The position numbers and the translations under genes are program-made. From assembly GCA_019634415.1 (NCBI GenBank), contig JAHQVJ010000008.1, forward strand, positions 1 to 47,602: a stretch of DNA of 47,602 bases, given 5' to 3'. Position 1 is the stretch's first letter; every line of letters starts with the position of its first letter. Origin of the DNA: Myxococcales bacterium (GTDB lineage Bacteria > Myxococcota_A > UBA796 > GCA-2862545). Shown here piece after piece: positions 8,494 to 17,497 of this stretch. The notes below the pieces were generated by a model that saw only the letters and a program-made list of their open reading frames with translations, searched no databases and had not been told where the DNA came from.

Positions 8494-11400
8494 CTAGGTG
8501 GGGTACTCGGAGCGGATCGTCTCCAGGTTCGTGGCCACCAGCTCCGCGGTGTGCACGAGCTGCTCGGTGGAGTGGGTGGACGACAGGAAGAAGCGCAGCC
8601 GCGCTGCGTCGTCGGCCACTGCCGGGTACACGATGGGCTGCACGTTCACCCCTTGCTCTCGCAGGCGCTGCGAGAGCACCAGGGCGTGCATGGAGTTGCC
8701 CGTGACGGCCGGGATGACCCCCGAGCCACCGAGCGCGGGACCGGTGTCGACGCCCCGCTCCGTGAGTGCTGCGTGGAAGGTGGCCGCGTTGGTCTGAAGC
8801 TTGTGCACCCGCCAGGGCTCCTCGAGCATCAGCCGCAGCGACATGAGGGCGGCCACCCCGTTGGCTGCCGTGATCCCAGCGCTGTAGACGAAGCCCGGAG
8901 CGGTGTAGCGCAGGTACCGGATCATGTCGGCCGAGCCCGCGATCCAGCCGCCGCAGCTGGCCAGGCTCTTCGACAGGGTGCCCATCCACAGATCCGCCTG
9001 GCGCGGATCGATGTTGCCGCGATGGTGCTCGCCGATCCCGCAGCCGGTCTCGCCCACTACGCCGAAGGAGTGCGCCTCGTCCACCATGAGCAGGCAGCCG
9101 TAGCGCTCCTTGAGGGCCACGAAGGCCGGCAGGACCGACAGGTCGCCGTCCATGGAGTACACGCCCTCGACCACGATCAGACACTTCTCGTTGTGGTGGC
9201 GCAGCTCCTTGAGCAGCTGCTCCAGGTGCTCCGGATCCTCGTGGCGGAAGGCGCGGCGTCCCGCCCCCGACAGCTTGATGCCCTGCAGCAGGGAGTCGTG
9301 GATCAGCTCGTCGTGCAGCACCAGATCGGCGGGCTGCATGAGGTGACCCACCACGTTCACGTTGGTCATGTGGCCGGCGGTGAACACCAGCGCATCGTCC
9401 TGGCCCTGAGCGGCGGCCAGCTCCGCCTCCAGCTCGCGGTGGAACGGGCGCTCCCCCGAGGCCACGCGCGAGGCGCTCACCGAGGTGCCGTAGCGGGCCA
9501 CGGCTTCTTGAACCGCCTCGACCACGCGGGGATCGCCCGACAGTCCGATGTAGTTGTAGGAGCTGAAGTTCACCAGCTCGTGGCCGTCCACCATCGTGGT
9601 GTCGCGAGCGGTTCCCTGGTGCACGTGGAAGTAGGGGTTGTCGAGCCCGATGGCCTTCGCCATCTCCAGCCGCTGGTCCAGATCCCGTAGCTCCTGCCAG
9701 TGGGAGGGATCCACCCACTCGGGCTTGACCTCGAAGTCGCCCGCGGGGTCGTCGGTGGACCGCATCTCGGCCACCGTGCCTTCCGCCACCGCCACCAGCT
9801 GCCCCTCCGGATCCCGGAGCCAGAAGGAGGCCTCGAACCGATCGCCCTCGGCTTGGTCGTAGCGGGCCTCCACGGTGAGGATGCCGGGGGAGGCAGGCTT
9901 CACCTGCACCAGTCGCCGGATGGCCACGGGGGTCCCCGCGCGCTCGTAGCGCTGCCAGACCACCAGCGCGCCCAGCTGGAACGCAGCGTCCAGCGCGAGG
10001 GGATCGGTGGCCCAGGCCGTGCGGCTCGTCTGTGGGATCCACTCCGAGGGCGCAGCACTGCGCACCGCGCCTCGCGCGAAGTCGTCGCCGATCCCGTCCA
10101 CGCGCACGAGCCCCTGCAGCAGAGGGCCATGGAAGGTCAGGTCGCGGTAGAAGGCGTCGAGCTCGACCGCCGGTGGCTCACCGCCCTGAAGCCGGTCCGG
10201 ATCCTCCGGCATCGTCGCGGGACGCACCCTCGCCTGGTAGGCCAGGGTGTCGCGCTCGCCCATGCGGAGCTGCACGCGCTCGCCGTCGACCACTGCGCGA
10301 AGGGTCACGGGCTCGCTCGCGGTGACGCCCGTGAACAGCTTCAGATCCGCCACCTCGAAGGGGTGGGGCACCGAGGCGGCGCTCGCGATGAGGTCGGCGG
10401 CGCCAGCCAAGGGGAGCACCGGCACACCCTCGATGGCATGGTCCAGCAGGTAGGGGTGCGATTCCGTCGACAGCTCGGTGACCACCGCTCGCCGTCGGCT
10501 CCAGAAGGGGAGGTCGCGGCCGTAGACGCGCGCGCCACTGCCCACCGTGAGATCGGCCAACAGGGCGTCGAGCCCGGGCTCGTCTCCCACGAAGTCGACG
10601 CCCTCGGCGCGCATGGCGGCCCGAACCACCTCGGGGATGGTGGCCGCCATGTCCGACGACGTCCAGGGGCCGAACTCGCCCACCACCAGGCGTGGGCCCT
10701 CGCTCGAAGCGTGGGCGAGGCCCGCCAGCGCCGCGTTCCCGGCCGCGTAGTGGGCCTGGTGCCGGTTGCCGAAGCGTCCTGCCCAAGAGCCGATCCCCAT
10801 GGCCACCACCACCTCGGGTCCGGCAGCCAGCACGGCATTGACGAAGCCACCCACCTTGATGGCGCGAGACAGCGCTCCGGCCTGCGGCTCCACCGAGCCG
10901 ATGGCTCCGTCCGCCAGCACGCCCGCTGCGTGGACCACCGCCGTGAAGGGCCGATGCTCGGCGAGCGCCGACGTGAGCCCCTCGCCGTCCGTCACGTCGG
11001 CGGCCACCGCCACGATGCCGTCGGGCAGAGCGTCGGGTGCGCTTCGGCCCACCACCACCACCTCGGCGCCCGTCGCGCGCAGTCGCTTCGCCAGGGCCAG
11101 GCCGATCCCGCGCGTGCCGCCCGTGATCAGCACCCGGTGGTCTGGTCCGGGCTCGAACAGAGGCGGCGTGCTCTGAAGGGGCTGCAGGCCCGCGATGGAT
11201 CGACCGTCGCCGTTCCAGCGCACGTCCAGGGAGGTGTCGGAGCTCACCAGCTCCTGCACCAGTCGGGCGGCGCGGAAGGAGGCGTCGATGTCGTGGAAGG
11301 CCACGGTCTTGTAGACGGCGCCAGACCACTCGCGGCTCGCCGAGCGCACCACGCCCGCCAAGGCCTCGGTCCAGGGGTCGTCGTCGCGGCGGATCACCAC

Positions 11401-14400
11401 CACCGAAGGCTGATTGCCATGCTCCGCTTGGTCGTCGAGCACGCCCAACAGCTCCGCTGCGGGATCGGGCAGGGGCTGCTCACCAGCGAGCACCGCCGTC
11501 ACGGGAACGGGGTCGTCGAAGGACGCGTGATGCACCACGGCGTCCACACCCGGTTGCGCCCGGCGGGTCACGGTGGCCCCAGCGGACTTCAGCGCTGCGG
11601 TGACGTCTTCGTCGCGCTGGCCGGTGAGCAGGATGGTCCATCCCGCCAGCGCCTCGTCGCCGGGGGCTCCCTCGGGCAAGGGGGCGGCTCGCCACACCGG
11701 AGCGTGGGCCGACAGGGGCTCGTCGTCGCGGTCCGCGCCCATGGCTGCGTCGGGGCCGGAGCGCACGTGGTCCACGATGGCCTGCACCGTGGGTCGGTTG
11801 AGCATGAGCTCCTGCGGAAGCCCGCCGAGCCCCGGGAAGGCGTCTGCCAGTCCCGTGGCGAGATCGGTGACCATCAGCGAGTCGAAGCCCAGATCGTCCA
11901 CCAGCGACAGCTCGGGTCGCACGGCCTTGCGCGGGTAGGAGCTGACGCGGGCCACCACGTCGGCCACCTTGTCGTAGACGTCGTCGCCCGACGAGGCCGC
12001 CTCGGAGGGAGCGTCTTGCTGGACCTGCGCACCTTGGGCCACCGACTGGGCGGTGTTGGCCAGGCCAGACAGCTGCAGCCGCTTCTGGGCCGCGTCCTTG
12101 ACCGGCCAGTAGTACTCTCGCGGCAGCTCCTGCGGCGGCAAGCTCACCACGGCAGCGTCCGCGGTGATGGAGCGCGTGTCGAGATCCACCCCGTGCACCC
12201 AGAGCCACCCCAGCGTCTCGAGCACCGTGCGCCCGCCGTCTGCGTCGTCCAGGCCCGCCAGCGACAGGACCGCGCGTGCGTCGGCGCCCACCACCTTGCG
12301 GGCGAAGGAGGCCAGGGGACCGCCGGCGCCCACCTGCAGGAACAGATCGGCGCCTGCCTCCACGCACTGCTGCAGGGCTCCCTGGAAGCGGACGGGGCTG
12401 GTGATGTGTCGCCGGAAGACGCCGACGGCGTCGTCCCGTGATCCGTAGGGCTGCTCGGCGATGCCCGAGGCCACCACCACGCCGTTGGGCTCGTCGAAGG
12501 TGATCTGGCGGACCAGGGCGTCGCTGTCGACGTCGTCGAACACGGGGCTGTGGAAGGCGTGGCTCACGTCGAGGGCCTTCGCCTCGATACCAGCCCCGGC
12601 AGCCTTCGTCACCACGGTGGACACGGCCTCGGCCCGGCCCGACACCACCACCTGGCGGGGATGGTTGTCGTTGGCCAGCACGGCTCCCTCCACCAGCAGC
12701 TGCTCCGCGGTGTCGGCGTCGCACATCAGCGCAGCCATGGTCCCCGGATCGCCGGAGACCTGCGACATGGCGCGGCCTCGCAGGGCGGCGAAGCGCACGG
12801 CGTCGCGGGTGGTGATCACCCCGCCCACCGCAGCTGCGGCGAACTCCCCGAGGGAGTGGCCGCACGCCACCTGGGGCTTCACCTGCACCTTCTGCAGCAA
12901 GGCGAACAGCGCGAGCCCCGTAGCCACCAGCACCGGCTGGCAGTGCTCGGTGGCCGTGAGCTGCACCTTGGCGTCGGCCTCGCTCACGGCCTGGTCGCGG
13001 CGCTGTGGGTACAGCAGGTGAGACACCGGCAGATCCATGAGATCCGACACGGCGGAGTCGGCGTCCGCCAGCGCCTCGGCGACCACGTCGAAGCGGTCGC
13101 CCACGTCGCTCAGCATGCCCAGCCGCTGTGCGCCCTGGCCCGGGAAGAGCAGCGCCACCTTGGGCGCGGGCCCGTCTGCTTCGCCGACGGCGCCCGACCG
13201 GGGGAAGCTGCCCTCGGCCACTGCGTCCAGGGCCTCCAGCAGCTCCGAGGGGGTGGCGGCCACCAGGGCCGCGCGATGCGCGAGCGAGGGGCGCGCTCCC
13301 CAGGTTCGCGCCACACTGGCCACCGACAGTGCAGGGTCGCGTCGCAGGGTGGCGGCCAGGCGCTCGGCGGTGCGCGCCAGCCCCTCTGCCGTTCCTGCAC
13401 TGATCCGAACCACCTCGAGCTGCGAGGCCTCGGTGGCCCGCTGGGTGGCGGGAGGGGAGCGGAGCACCACGTGGCCGTTGGTGCCCCCGAATCCGAAGGA
13501 CGACACCGCCGCCACACGCTCCGTCGCCTCCCACGGCACCGGCGCCGTGGGGACCTCGAACGGGGTGGTGTGGAGCTGCAGCTCCTCCTTGGGCTGCTCG
13601 AAGCCGGCCATCGGGGGGATGGTGCCGTGGCGGATGGCCAGCGCCGCCCGGATCAAGCCCGCGACCCCCGCAGCCGACATGGTGTGGCCCACGTTGGCCT
13701 TGGAAGAGCCCAGCTGCACGCCGGATACGCGGTCTCCGAAGGCCTCCAGCAGCGCCTCGAGCTCGGCCACGTCGCCCACGTCGGTGCCCGTGCCGTGGGT
13801 CTCCATGTAGCCGAGCGGGTCCGGATCGATGCCGGCGTCTTGCCACGCGTGGTGGATGACCTCCTGCTGGCCACCGCGCACGGGCGCCATGGGGCCGTCC
13901 CCGCGCCCGTCGTTGTTCAGGGCGATGCCCTCGATCACCGCGTAGATCCGGTCGCCCGCCTCGCGTGCGTCCTCGAGGCGCTTGAGCACCACCACGCCAG
14001 CACCGTCCCCCTGCACGAAGCCGTCGGCCCGCGCGTCGAAGGGCAGGCACAGCCCCTGGGCGCTCATGGCACCGATGCGCGAGAAGGCGATGTAGTGCTC
14101 GGGGGTGATCTGCAGGTAGACGCCACCCACCAGGGCCGCGTCGATGGCGTTCGTGCGCAGCTGGGCCACCGCGTCGCCCACCGCCACGATGGCCGAGGCG
14201 CAGGCGGCGTCGACCGTGTAGGCCGGCCCGTGCAGATCGAGCTCCTGCGCCACCGCTGCAGCGATCATGTTGGCCAGTGCACCCGGGGCGGTGAACGGCC
14301 GTGAGGGAACCACGTGCTCCACGGCCCGGGCCAACACCTCGGCGTCCTCCTCGCCGGCCTCGCCGAGCTGGCCCGTCGCCATCATGGTGGCGATCACGCG

Positions 14401-14796
14401 GCTCGACAGCAGCACTCGGAACTCCGACGCCGTCACACCCATGAAGACGCCCGTGCGATGGGGCATCTCCGAGGGCCGGTAGCCGGCGTCGTGGATCGCC
14501 TGCAGGCCCACCTCGATGGACATGCGCTGCTGCGGATCCATGACCTCCACCCGGCGGGGTGGAATACCCAGGAACAACGCAGGGAAGCTGCGAATGTCCT
14601 GGATGAACCCGCCCGCGGGCGCGTAGGTCTTGTCCGTGGCACGGCGGCTGGGGTCGTAGAAGGCTTTTTGCGGCCAGCGGTCGGGCGGTACCGGCCCGAA
14701 GCCATGCTGCCCGGACAGCATCTGCTCCCAGTAGGCGTGTAGATCCGGGGCTCCCGCAAAACGGCAGCCCATACCCACGATAGCGATGGCGCTCAC
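8494..14796 (-). CDS. Type I polyketide/fatty acid synthase (KS-AT-ACP-KR-DH) fused to PLP alpha-oxoamine synthase
   Basis: A 2100-residue multidomain enzyme. KS: residues about 1-430, triad C199 (DAACAS), H334 (ETHGTGTD) and H371 (NVGHTMSAAG). AT: about 555-850, S648 in GHSLGE, and HAFH at 746-749, the motif associated with malonyl-CoA. ACP: about 925-1000, S973 in LGFDSLM. KR: about 1200-1400, VLITGGTRGIG, S1337 and Y1350. DH: about 1445-1680, H1453 (LDHAIEGVPVLP) and D1603 (LDAAFQ). AONS: about 1690-2095, D1906 and H1909 in DEAHSFG, and PLP lysine K1943 (TLSKS). All key residues are present. There is no enoylreductase or thioesterase, so release should be decarboxylative condensation with an amino acid by the last domain, giving an alpha-amino ketone. 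The GTG start has GAGGG before it. The KR-before-DH order resembles PfaA rather than modular PKS. Confidence 0.95.
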   Translation of the reverse strand: MSAIAIVGMGCRFAGAPDLHAYWEQMLSGQHGFGPVPPDRWPQKAFYDPSRRATDKTYAPAGGFIQDIRSFPALFLGIPPRRVEVMDPQQRMSIEVGLQAIHDAGYRPSEMPHRTGVFMGVTASEFRVLLSSRVIATMMATGQLGEAGEEDAEVLARAVEHVVPSRPFTAPGALANMIAAAVAQELDLHGPAYTVDAACASAIVAVGDAVAQLRTNAIDAALVGGVYLQITPEHYIAFSRIGAMSAQGLCLPFDARADGFVQGDGAGVVVLKRLEDAREAGDRIYAVIEGIALNNDGRGDGPMAPVRGGQQEVIHHAWQDAGIDPDPLGYMETHGTGTDVGDVAELEALLEAFGDRVSGVQLGSSKANVGHTMSAAGVAGLIRAALAIRHGTIPPMAGFEQPKEELQLHTTPFEVPTAPVPWEATERVAAVSSFGFGGTNGHVVLRSPPATQRATEASQLEVVRISAGTAEGLARTAERLAATLRRDPALSVASVARTWGARPSLAHRAALVAATPSELLEALDAVAEGSFPRSGAVGEADGPAPKVALLFPGQGAQRLGMLSDVGDRFDVVAEALADADSAVSDLMDLPVSHLLYPQRRDQAVSEADAKVQLTATEHCQPVLVATGLALFALLQKVQVKPQVACGHSLGEFAAAAVGGVITTRDAVRFAALRGRAMSQVSGDPGTMAALMCDADTAEQLLVEGAVLANDNHPRQVVVSGRAEAVSTVVTKAAGAGIEAKALDVSHAFHSPVFDDVDSDALVRQITFDEPNGVVVASGIAEQPYGSRDDAVGVFRRHITSPVRFQGALQQCVEAGADLFLQVGAGGPLASFARKVVGADARAVLSLAGLDDADGGRTVLETLGWLWVHGVDLDTRSITADAAVVSLPPQELPREYYWPVKDAAQKRLQLSGLANTAQSVAQGAQVQQDAPSEAASSGDDVYDKVADVVARVSSYPRKAVRPELSLVDDLGFDSLMVTDLATGLADAFPGLGGLPQELMLNRPTVQAIVDHVRSGPDAAMGADRDDEPLSAHAPVWRAAPLPEGAPGDEALAGWTILLTGQRDEDVTAALKSAGATVTRRAQPGVDAVVHHASFDDPVPVTAVLAGEQPLPDPAAELLGVLDDQAEHGNQPSVVVIRRDDDPWTEALAGVVRSASREWSGAVYKTVAFHDIDASFRAARLVQELVSSDTSLDVRWNGDGRSIAGLQPLQSTPPLFEPGPDHRVLITGGTRGIGLALAKRLRATGAEVVVVGRSAPDALPDGIVAVAADVTDGEGLTSALAEHRPFTAVVHAAGVLADGAIGSVEPQAGALSRAIKVGGFVNAVLAAGPEVVVAMGIGSWAGRFGNRHQAHYAAGNAALAGLAHASSEGPRLVVGEFGPWTSSDMAATIPEVVRAAMRAEGVDFVGDEPGLDALLADLTVGSGARVYGRDLPFWSRRRAVVTELSTESHPYLLDHAIEGVPVLPLAGAADLIASAASVPHPFEVADLKLFTGVTASEPVTLRAVVDGERVQLRMGERDTLAYQARVRPATMPEDPDRLQGGEPPAVELDAFYRDLTFHGPLLQGLVRVDGIGDDFARGAVRSAAPSEWIPQTSRTAWATDPLALDAAFQLGALVVWQRYERAGTPVAIRRLVQVKPASPGILTVEARYDQAEGDRFEASFWLRDPEGQLVAVAEGTVAEMRSTDDPAGDFEVKPEWVDPSHWQELRDLDQRLEMAKAIGLDNPYFHVHQGTARDTTMVDGHELVNFSSYNYIGLSGDPRVVEAVQEAVARYGTSVSASRVASGERPFHRELEAELAAAQGQDDALVFTAGHMTNVNVVGHLMQPADLVLHDELIHDSLLQGIKLSGAGRRAFRHEDPEHLEQLLKELRHHNEKCLIVVEGVYSMDGDLSVLPAFVALKERYGCLLMVDEAHSFGVVGETGCGIGEHHRGNIDPRQADLWMGTLSKSLASCGGWIAGSADMIRYLRYTAPGFVYSAGITAANGVAALMSLRLMLEEPWRVHKLQTNAATFHAALTERGVDTGPALGGSGVIPAVTGNSMHALVLSQRLREQGVNVQPIVYPAVADDAARLRFFLSSTHSTEQLVHTAELVATNLETIRSEYPT

Positions 14797-14822
14797 GAAT
14801 CCCTCAGCTGGTCCGGAATCCC

Positions 14823-14839
14823 GCGCGACTCCGTCGCGC
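14823..14839. repeat. Small hairpin in the ACP-to-synthase gap
   Basis: GCGCGAC (14823-14829) and GTCGCGC (14833-14839) are perfect 7-base arms with a 3-base loop, inside the 103-base gap between the stop of the carrier protein and the start of the synthase. A second imperfect GGCCC/GGGCC stem lies at about 14853-14878. Neither is followed by a T-run on the minus strand. They might modulate the expression ratio of the abundant small ACP to the giant synthase by mRNA processing or partial termination, but this is speculative. Confidence 0.3.
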
Positions 14840-14899
14840 TACAATTCCATTGGGCCCTCGCCTTCGGCTGCGGGCCTTCCGGTCTAGGTCGACGGCCTT

Positions 14900-15160
14900 C
14901 TAGGAGGCGCTGATGCGGCCGCCCTTGATGAGGCCGGCCAGGTCTCCGATCTTCTGGACCTTCGCCAGCTCCTCGTCGGGGAAGGTCTCTTCGATCTTCT
15001 CTTCGATGAAGTTCACCATCTCCATCGTCGCGATCGAGTCCAGACCCAAGGACTCGATCTGGGTGTCCAAGGCGATGGACTGGAAGTCGGCCGTGCGCGT
15101 GGGCGCCACCTCGGCCAGGGCCTGCTTGATCAGCTCGATGATCTCGTCGTCGTTCTGCAT
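14900..15160 (-). CDS. Stand-alone acyl carrier protein
   Basis: An 86-residue acidic acyl carrier protein. The phosphopantetheine site is the serine in SLGLDSIATME, preceded by the usual D-T-x-I pattern, and the C-terminal FPDEELAKVQKIGDLAGLI helix is typical. In the neighbourhood of a fatty acyl-AMP ligase this is the expected acceptor: the ligase makes acyl-AMP and transfers the acyl group to the carrier's phosphopantetheine arm, bypassing CoA. It lies 36 bases downstream of the ligase and 103 bases upstream of the synthase on the same strand. GGAGA precedes the ATG. No phosphopantetheinyl transferase is in the window, so activation must come from elsewhere in the genome. Confidence 0.93.
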   Translation of the reverse strand: MQNDDEIIELIKQALAEVAPTRTADFQSIALDTQIESLGLDSIATMEMVNFIEEKIEETFPDEELAKVQKIGDLAGLIKGGRISAS

Positions 15161-15196
15161 GGGGTCTCCCGATGGTGGAGGAACGAGGCTGGGTGC

Positions 15197-16972
15197 CTAT
15201 CCGCGCAGGGCGGCCTTGGCCCGCGACCACACCGACTTGGCCACGTGGCGCGCGAGCGTGAGCCCACCGGCCGAGCTGCCGAAGGCACGACTGCCTGCCC
15301 CGCCCAGAGAGGACGTGATGTACTGGTCCCGCGTCTTGCGGCGCTGCAGCTTGCCCGACGACGTCTTGGGCAGGTTGCCGGGCTTCAGGCACACGACCTC
15401 GCCCACCGACAGCGACAGCTCTCGTTGGATGGCCATGCGCACCCCGTTCACCAGCTCGTCCACGTCCTCCAGCCGGGTCTCGAGCACCACCACCAGCTGC
15501 TCTCCCGCATCCGTCGGCACGGAGAACGCCACGACGTTGCCCTTGCGCACGCCTTCGACGTCGGCCACCGCCCACTCCACCGCCTGCGGGTGCACGTTGC
15601 GCCCGTTGACGATGATCAGGTCCTTGATGCGACCCGTGACGTAGACCTGGCCTTCGTTCACGAAGCCCAGGTCACCGGTGCGCAGCCAGCCGTCGCGGTA
15701 GGCCTTGGCCGTGGCCTCGGGGTTGCCGAAGTAGCCCTTGGTCACGCTGGGGCCGCGGTGGCACAGCTCCCCCTCGGTGCGGTCCGGGAGTGTGTTGCCG
15801 TCTTCGTCGAGCACCGCCACCTCGTGGCCCTCGAAGGGCACACCGCAGGCCACGTGCTCCACCACGGTCGCGTCGTCGGCGGGATCGATGGCCACGCCGT
15901 GCTCGGCGAAGTGGTCGGCGTCCACCGTCAGCGTCTGCATGCGCTCGGGAGCGGGCTTGAGCGTGATGGCCAGCGTGGCCTCGGCCATGCCGTAGGCCGG
16001 CATGATCGACGTCTCGGGCAGCCCGCAATGAGTGCCGTAGACGTCCTGGAAGGCACGCATGGTGGCGGGCTGGATGGGCTCGGCACCGCAGCCGAGCACC
16101 TTCAGGCAGGACAGGTCCCAGGTCTCCAGATCCTTCGGCTTCACCCGCCGCGTGGCGAGGGCATAGGCGAAGTTGGGCGCGAAGGACGCGGTGCCGCGGT
16201 GTCGGTGCACGGTGTCGAGCCACACGCTCGGGCGCTTGATGAAGCGCAGCGTGGGGATGAAGACGATGGGGATCCCATGACAGATGGGGGCGATGACGAA
16301 GCCGATGAGCCCCATGTCGTGGTACAGCGGCAGCCAGCTGATGCCCTTGTCGCCCTTGGCGGGATCGAGCTGCAGCCCCTCGGTGATGATGCCCTTGGAG
16401 TTGGCCACCAGCGACGCGTGGGTGACCATCACGCCCTTGGGGTCCGCGGTGGAGCCGGACGTGTACTGCAGGAATGCGAGGTCCTCGGGCAGGATCTCCG
16501 GGTACTCGGGCGTGCCCGGCTCCCCCTCGCGCATCTGCTCCACGATGGACAGGCTCTGCAGGCTGGGCACGTCGTCCACCAGCGACCACAGCACGTTCTG
16601 CAGGCGGGCGGAGGCCACGAGAACCTTCGCGCCGGCGTTGGTCAACACCCGACGCGTGCGATCCGTATAGGCGTCCAGGTTCCCGAAGGACATGGGGGGG
16701 TACAGCGGAACGGGCACGACCCCGACGCGCAGCGAGGCGAGGAAGGTGACGACGAAGTCCTCGGGCTCGATCACCACCAGCCCCACGCGGTCGCCCTTGG
16801 TCAGGCCGAGCGCCTGCAGGGCCGCGGCGCGAGTGGCGGTCTCGCGCTCCAGCTCGGGGAAGTCGTAGGAGGTCTCGGCACCCTTCAGGTCCTGGAAGAC
16901 GAACCCGTGGTCGGGAAACAGATGTCCGACCTCGGCAATGGCCTGAGCAACGGTTGTGAAGCTGGGGGACAT
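15197..16972 (-). CDS. Long-chain fatty acyl-AMP ligase (FAAL)
   Basis: A 591-residue ANL-superfamily enzyme. The adenylation P-loop motif YTSGSTADPKGVMVTH lies near residue 170, followed by SWLPLYHDMGLIG and YGMAEATLAITLKP, all of which are highly typical of FAAL rather than fatty acyl-CoA ligases. The C-terminal domain has the RTGDLGFV and GRIKDLIIVNGRNVHPQ motifs. FAALs activate free fatty acids with ATP and hand them to an acyl carrier protein, priming polyketide synthases. The frame runs upstream to 17002, but the ATG at 16972 has AAGGAGAGG at ideal spacing, so I start there. It is the first gene of the lipid cluster and is divergent from the small membrane protein gene, with 133 bases between them. 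Confidence 0.93.
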   Translation of the reverse strand: MSPSFTTVAQAIAEVGHLFPDHGFVFQDLKGAETSYDFPELERETATRAAALQALGLTKGDRVGLVVIEPEDFVVTFLASLRVGVVPVPLYPPMSFGNLDAYTDRTRRVLTNAGAKVLVASARLQNVLWSLVDDVPSLQSLSIVEQMREGEPGTPEYPEILPEDLAFLQYTSGSTADPKGVMVTHASLVANSKGIITEGLQLDPAKGDKGISWLPLYHDMGLIGFVIAPICHGIPIVFIPTLRFIKRPSVWLDTVHRHRGTASFAPNFAYALATRRVKPKDLETWDLSCLKVLGCGAEPIQPATMRAFQDVYGTHCGLPETSIMPAYGMAEATLAITLKPAPERMQTLTVDADHFAEHGVAIDPADDATVVEHVACGVPFEGHEVAVLDEDGNTLPDRTEGELCHRGPSVTKGYFGNPEATAKAYRDGWLRTGDLGFVNEGQVYVTGRIKDLIIVNGRNVHPQAVEWAVADVEGVRKGNVVAFSVPTDAGEQLVVVLETRLEDVDELVNGVRMAIQRELSLSVGEVVCLKPGNLPKTSSGKLQRRKTRDQYITSSLGGAGSRAFGSSAGGLTLARHVAKSVWSRAKAALRG

Positions 16973-17105
16973 CGACCTCTCCTTGCTGTCGCCGGGCCCC
17001 AATACCTAGACCCTCTGGCGCTCGCGAGCAAGCTTTTAGTTGGCGGATTTCCCAGTTTGTTTCTGAATAGAAAACTGACCCGTCGGTTTTTTGATAGGGA
17101 GGGGC
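16973..17105. promoter_or_regulatory. AT-richer divergent intergenic region of the lipid cluster
   Basis: This 133-base gap is visibly richer in A and T than its surroundings (about 17035-17095), consistent with promoters for both directions. It contains an imperfect inverted repeat at 17053-17077 (CAGTTT ... AAACTG with inner TTTCT/AGAAA). I found no convincing sigma-70 pair and no sigma-54 match on either strand. A weak TTGCTC-N17-TAGGTA candidate reads toward the ligase gene. Confidence 0.4.
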
Positions 17106-17492
17106 ATGGCCGACTTCAATCCCATTTTTCTCTATGGGGGGTACGGGCTGGGTTCCTGCCTGGGCTTCGTCCTCCTGATCTACAACCTCGTCGCTGGCGT
17201 GCTCTTTCTCCGCGAAGACACAGAAGGGAGCGCCAGCGGGCTGGCGAAGGCCAGCTGGGCGCTGGGGGTCATGGCGCTGTTCGCCTGGCCCTTGATGTGC
17301 TTCGGGCTCCCGTTCGCCCTGGGCGCCATGCTCACGAGCCGCATCGAGCGCCGGCGCATCTACCGGGGCGACGCCAGCCTGGCGGGCGCCACCCCGGTGC
17401 GGATGGGCAGCATCAACGGCTCCCTGTCTCTGCTCATGCAGTTCGGCTTGGTGCTCGCGGCTGTGGTGGGGATGCTCACGGGAGCCACCTAG
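17106..17492 (+). CDS. Small membrane protein, DUF4190-like
   Basis: A 128-residue hydrophobic protein. Three membrane segments can be seen: about residues 10-36 (YGLGSCLGFVLLIYNLVAGV), about 50-78 (ALGVMALFAWPLMCFGLPFA) and about 105-126 (LLMQFGLVLAAVVGML). Between the last two is a basic loop RIERRRIYRGD followed by ATPVRMGSINGS. The pattern of an ALGV(M/L) helix, a positively charged IxRG loop and another small-residue helix recalls DUF4190-type proteins, whose function is unknown; the match is by eye only. An AGGGAGGGG site precedes the ATG at 17106, which I prefer to an in-frame TTG at 17091. It is divergent from the acyl-AMP ligase and convergent with the GPP34 gene (5 bases between). 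Confidence 0.75.
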   Translation: MADFNPIFLYGGYGLGSCLGFVLLIYNLVAGVLFLREDTEGSASGLAKASWALGVMALFAWPLMCFGLPFALGAMLTSRIERRRIYRGDASLAGATPVRMGSINGSLSLLMQFGLVLAAVVGMLTGAT

Positions 17493-17497
17493 CCAGG

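Noticed and set aside
7388..10042. An 884-residue minus-strand reading frame covering the propeller gene and upstream sequence
   Set aside because: The upstream two-thirds is a shadow frame of the oxoamine and DH part of the synthase; only the part from 8473 downward looks like a real protein.
9700..12441. A 913-residue open plus-strand frame opposite the synthase
   Set aside because: High GC leaves long antisense frames open. The translation is Arg/His/Gly-rich with no domain, while the opposite strand encodes clear AT, ACP, KR and DH motifs.
8494..14796. Interpretation as an ordinary modular polyketide synthase
   Set aside because: The KR-before-DH order after the ACP, the DAACAS cysteine motif and the single-module layout with its own FAAL point to an iterative PfaA-like enzyme.
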